Of a stretch of 64,000 nt of DNA, positions 63,498-64,000 are shown one piece after another. Position 1 is the first letter of the stretch; every line of letters begins with the position of its first letter. Below the pieces are notes generated by a model. That model was not told the DNA's origin. It saw only the letters and a list, made by a program, of their open reading frames with translations, and made no database searches. A program made the translations under genes and the position numbers. Source of the DNA: Thereva unica (taxonomy: Eukaryota; Arthropoda; Insecta; Diptera; Therevidae); contig OX465281.1 in NCBI GenBank assembly GCA_949987705.1, forward strand, positions 175,412,516 through 175,476,515, given 5' to 3'.

Positions 63498-64000
63498 TTA
63501 AGGGTCTCGAGCAGAATGCAGTTTCTACAGAGCAATGAGGATGAAATGTCTCCAATCATCTTACCAAAGTCATCAACGATTACTTATCTAATAGTGAAGG
63601 ATGCTCACGAAAGAGTCCTTCATGCTGGAGTTAACTCAGTTATGACTAAGTTAAGAGAAAAGTTTTGGGTAATACGAGGAAGAACTTTAATAAAAGCTAT
63701 CGTCAAGCGATGTGTAACCTGCAAGAAACTTAAAGGAAAGGCCTTTTCGCAACCTTTTGCACCTTTACCAAAGGAGAGGCTAATATCTTCCAGACCATTC
63801 GAATCCGTGGGAATAGATTTTGCTGGTCCACTTTTTGCTAAGGGCAAGGAAGGCGGCGTAACGAAGTGCTACATCATGGTATTAACTTGCGCAGTAGTTC
63901 GTGCTGTGCATCTCGAACTCGTTTCTTCTTTAACTACCGAAGGATGCCTATCGGCACTAAGAAGATTTATAGCGCGAAGAGGAGCTCCAAAGGTAATATT
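63498..64000 (+). pseudogene. BEL-2 integrase, N-terminal half, continues past the window
   Basis: The frame resumes RVSSRMQFLQSNEDE. Zinc finger: DAHERVLHAGVNSVMTKLRE holds the His pair and VKRCVTCKKLKGKAF the Cys pair. Core: SVGIDFAGPLFAKGKEGG (first catalytic Asp), CAVVRAVHLELVSSLT, then LRRFIARRGAPKVI at the window edge. No stop is seen. It is cut from the rest of pol only by the transposon. Confidence 0.88.

Larger units (their letters stand above)
56417..64000 (+). mobile_element. BEL-2: BEL/Pao LTR retrotransposon, runs off the window
   Basis: A probable 5' LTR, primer-binding site, gag, protease, RT, RNase H and integrase are read in order on the plus strand; the integrase end and 3' LTR lie past 64000. 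A Kolobok-like transposon (60777-63497) sits between RNase H and the integrase zinc domain. The only other damage seen is a pair of compensating shifts near the zinc knuckles, so BEL-2 was probably active not long before the insertion. Confidence 0.88.

Overview
This window is eukaryotic, AT-rich DNA that is almost wholly transposable elements. I find no host protein-coding gene, rRNA or functional tRNA. The element set (BEL/Pao and Gypsy LTR retrotransposons, RTE, R1-clade and CR1/L2/Jockey-type LINEs, a tRNA-headed SINE, hAT, Helitron, Kolobok-like and Academ-like DNA transposons) points to an arthropod, most likely an insect with a large repeat-rich genome. The species cannot be named from the sequence.

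The layout is best read as nests, many with exact target-site duplications (TSDs). 0-8.2 kb: degenerate Gypsy-1 (+), split by an RTE LINE (869-3803, TSD TCATGTTT), an unclassified TIR element (4510-6807, TSD ATAT, holding a perfect 516-bp tandem duplication) and a foldback (7075-7842, TSD AAA). 9.0-14.9 kb: BEL-3, a gag/protease-only BEL element. A TA-flanked MITE sits in its protease. Its 3' LTR holds a hAT (12082-14773, TSD CTTGTTTT), which holds a Helitron (12716-14055, minus), which holds a Harbinger-like MITE (12853-13007, TSD TTA). 15.0-15.8 kb: a 146-bp minisatellite. 15.9-20.3 kb: BEL-1 (-), cut by two tRNA-derived SINEs.

21.4-36.2 kb: five copies or fragments of one APE-type LINE family, here 'LINE-A'. 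One copy is split by an Academ-like element (25591-31460, TSD TAG) that contains a Helitron (25800-28832). 36.2-40.8 kb: a hAT (TSD ATAGTACA) whose (TA)n tract was the target of an R1-clade LINE with an intact ORF2. 41.9-45.1 kb: a full-length RTE with a 13-bp TSD and an open ORF. 45.5-56.1 kb: Gypsy-2 (-), split by a CR1-like LINE with a (TAA)n tail and by a second Academ-like element (50711-54711, TSD TTG). That element holds a Helentron-like insertion, which in turn holds a Helitron. 56.4-64.0 kb: BEL-2 (+), running off the window and split by a Kolobok-like transposon (60777-63497) with perfect TIRs, a TTAA TSD and an intact 578-aa transposase.

The most interesting system is a pair of Academ-like families. 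Their TIRs begin TAGTC, and all three insertions have 3-bp TSDs. The two large copies carry remnants of homologous proteins; one of these shows a FEN1/XPG-like nuclease motif series, and both end in a Cys-rich tail. Also notable are the Kolobok-like element with intact coding capacity, a SINE whose 3' tail resembles that of LINE-A, and R1-clade insertion into (TA)n.
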